A stretch of DNA of 64,000 nucleotides from Streptomyces sp. CC228A (GTDB lineage: Bacteria > Actinomycetota > Actinomycetes > Streptomycetales > Streptomycetaceae), in NCBI RefSeq assembly GCF_021390935.1, contig NZ_JAJPUI010000012.1:1-64000 (forward strand), written 5' to 3'. Shown in pieces: positions 63,325 to 64,000 of the stretch. The position numbers and the translations under genes were made by a program. The notes beneath the pieces are model-generated. The model was not told where the DNA came from and made no database searches. It was given only the letters and a program-made list of their open reading frames with translations. Each line of letters starts with the position of its first letter. Within the stretch, counting starts at the first letter, position 1.

Positions 63325-64000
63325 TCAGTCGCGCAGCAGGTCCGGAACACCGTCCGCGTCGGGCTCGTCGCGCGCCCCCGCCACCACGGTGAGCTGCTGC
63401 GTGGCCCTGGTCAGCGCCACGTACAGCACGCGCAGGCCCGCCGGGGACTCGTCGGCGATCTCCGCCGGGCAGACCACGACGGTCGCGTCGTACTCCAGCC
63501 CCTTGGCCTCCAGGCTGCCCAGGGCCACCACCCGGTCCCCCAGCCCCGCGAGCCAGCCGGCGGCCTGCTCGCGGCGGTGCATGGCGACGACGACGCCGAC
63601 GGTGCCGTCCACCCGGTCCAGCAGGCGGCGCGCCTCGTCCCGGACGGCCTCGGCGAGCTCCCGCTCCCCCACGGTCGCGAAGCGGGGCACCACGCCCGTG
63701 GACCTGACCGCGCGCGGGGACTCGGCGCCCGGCATCGCCAGGGCGAGGACCCTGCCGGCCAGCTCGGCGATCTCGGCGGGGTTGCGGTAGTTCACGGTGA
63801 GGGTGAAGCGGCGGCGGGGGCGGCTGCCGAGCGCCTCGTCCCGGGCCTCGGCGGCCTCGTCCGGCGCCGACCACGAGGACTGCGCGGGGTCGCCGACGAC
63901 CGTCCACGTCGCAGCGCGGCCGCGCCGCCCGACCATGCGCCACTGCATGGGCGTGAGGTCCTGCGCCTCGTCGACGATGACGTGGGCGTACTCGGTGCGC
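63325..64000 (-). CDS. UvrD/HelD-type helicase, 3' portion
   Basis: The gene enters from the right edge. The visible C-terminal 225 residues begin RTEYAHVIVDEAQDLTPMQWRM, a Walker B/DEAQD motif of superfamily 1, then WTVVGDPAQSSW, LTVNYRNPAEIAELAGRVLAL and VLYVALTRATQQLTVVAGA (motif VI region). The size and VNYRNPAEI suit HelD-like RNA polymerase-associated ATPases (HelR) as well as UvrD. N-terminal Walker A is outside the window. The gene has its own terminator downstream. Confidence 0.85.
   Translation of the reverse strand, partial: RTEYAHVIVDEAQDLTPMQWRMVGRRGRAATWTVVGDPAQSSWSAPDEAAEARDEALGSRPRRRFTLTVNYRNPAEIAELAGRVLALAMPGAESPRAVRSTGVVPRFATVGERELAEAVRDEARRLLDRVDGTVGVVVAMHRREQAAGWLAGLGDRVVALGSLEAKGLEYDATVVVCPAEIADESPAGLRVLYVALTRATQQLTVVAGARDEPDADGVPDLLRD

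Overview
The window is high-GC actinobacterial chromosome, almost certainly Streptomyces. Coding strands show strong GC3 bias and GTG starts are common. Gene order (PTS EIIB/EIIC pair, cysO-cysM-mec, DUF2017-clpS-pncB, ssgG, hppD, IclR, murA, hup, malic enzyme) matches, from memory and unchecked, the S. coelicolor SCO2897-SCO2952 segment. Both edges cut genes: a penicillin-binding protein on the left and a UvrD/HelD-type helicase on the right.

Layout. 1-4.5 kb: PBP tail, SMR guanidinium-type exporter with a guanidine-III riboswitch, GroES-like protein, DUF3618, peroxiredoxin Bcp, tRNA-Leu(UAG), RdgB, a lipoprotein and RNase PH. 4.5-7.2 kb: accessory patch with an XRE/TPR-like regulator facing three overlapping small genes, plus a zinc-ribbon protein. 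7.3-10.8 kb: GlcNAc PTS genes (nagF, nagE1, nagE2) with three DasR-type dre operators. 10.9-14.6 kb: MBL-fold hydrolase, a membrane-anchored PemK/MazF-like protein and the CysO/CysM/Mec cysteine pathway, with a probable leaderless cysteine leader peptide. 14.7-18 kb: two amino-acid transporters. 18.5-22.2 kb: DUF2017, ClpS, PncB, nicotinamidase and a small conserved gene. 22.3-30.2 kb: M6 secreted protease, two RDD membrane proteins, SsgG and a GlcD-like flavoprotein. 30.2-41 kb: TPR protein, HppD with a divergent Lrp regulator, a TetR-controlled pair, Lon-like PDZ/S16 protein, IclR regulator and SF2 helicase. 41-49.5 kb: accessory region with Doc toxin/antitoxin, MFS transporter, VOC protein, and a WXG-motif secretion-type cluster with two lipoproteins interrupted by an IS630-family element. 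49.5-57 kb: three-subunit molybdenum hydroxylase and a GH20 hexosaminidase. 57-64 kb: DUF3039, YqgE, MurA, HU, malic enzyme and the helicase tail.

Connections. GlcNAc metabolism recurs: hexosaminidase releases GlcNAc, NagE/NagF import it under DasR control, and MurA uses UDP-GlcNAc. PncB and nicotinamidase together form an NAD salvage route. CysO, CysM and Mec form the carrier-protein cysteine pathway.

Caution. Seven gene models (two RDD genes, TPR gene, MFS, xdh FAD and FeS subunits, GH20) need single-base frame corrections. Most of these map to G/C runs of 4-5 nt, a pattern that suggests homopolymer length errors in the sequence rather than seven real pseudogenes. The best candidate for something undescribed is the WXG-motif protein/lipoprotein operon at 44.1-49.5 kb.
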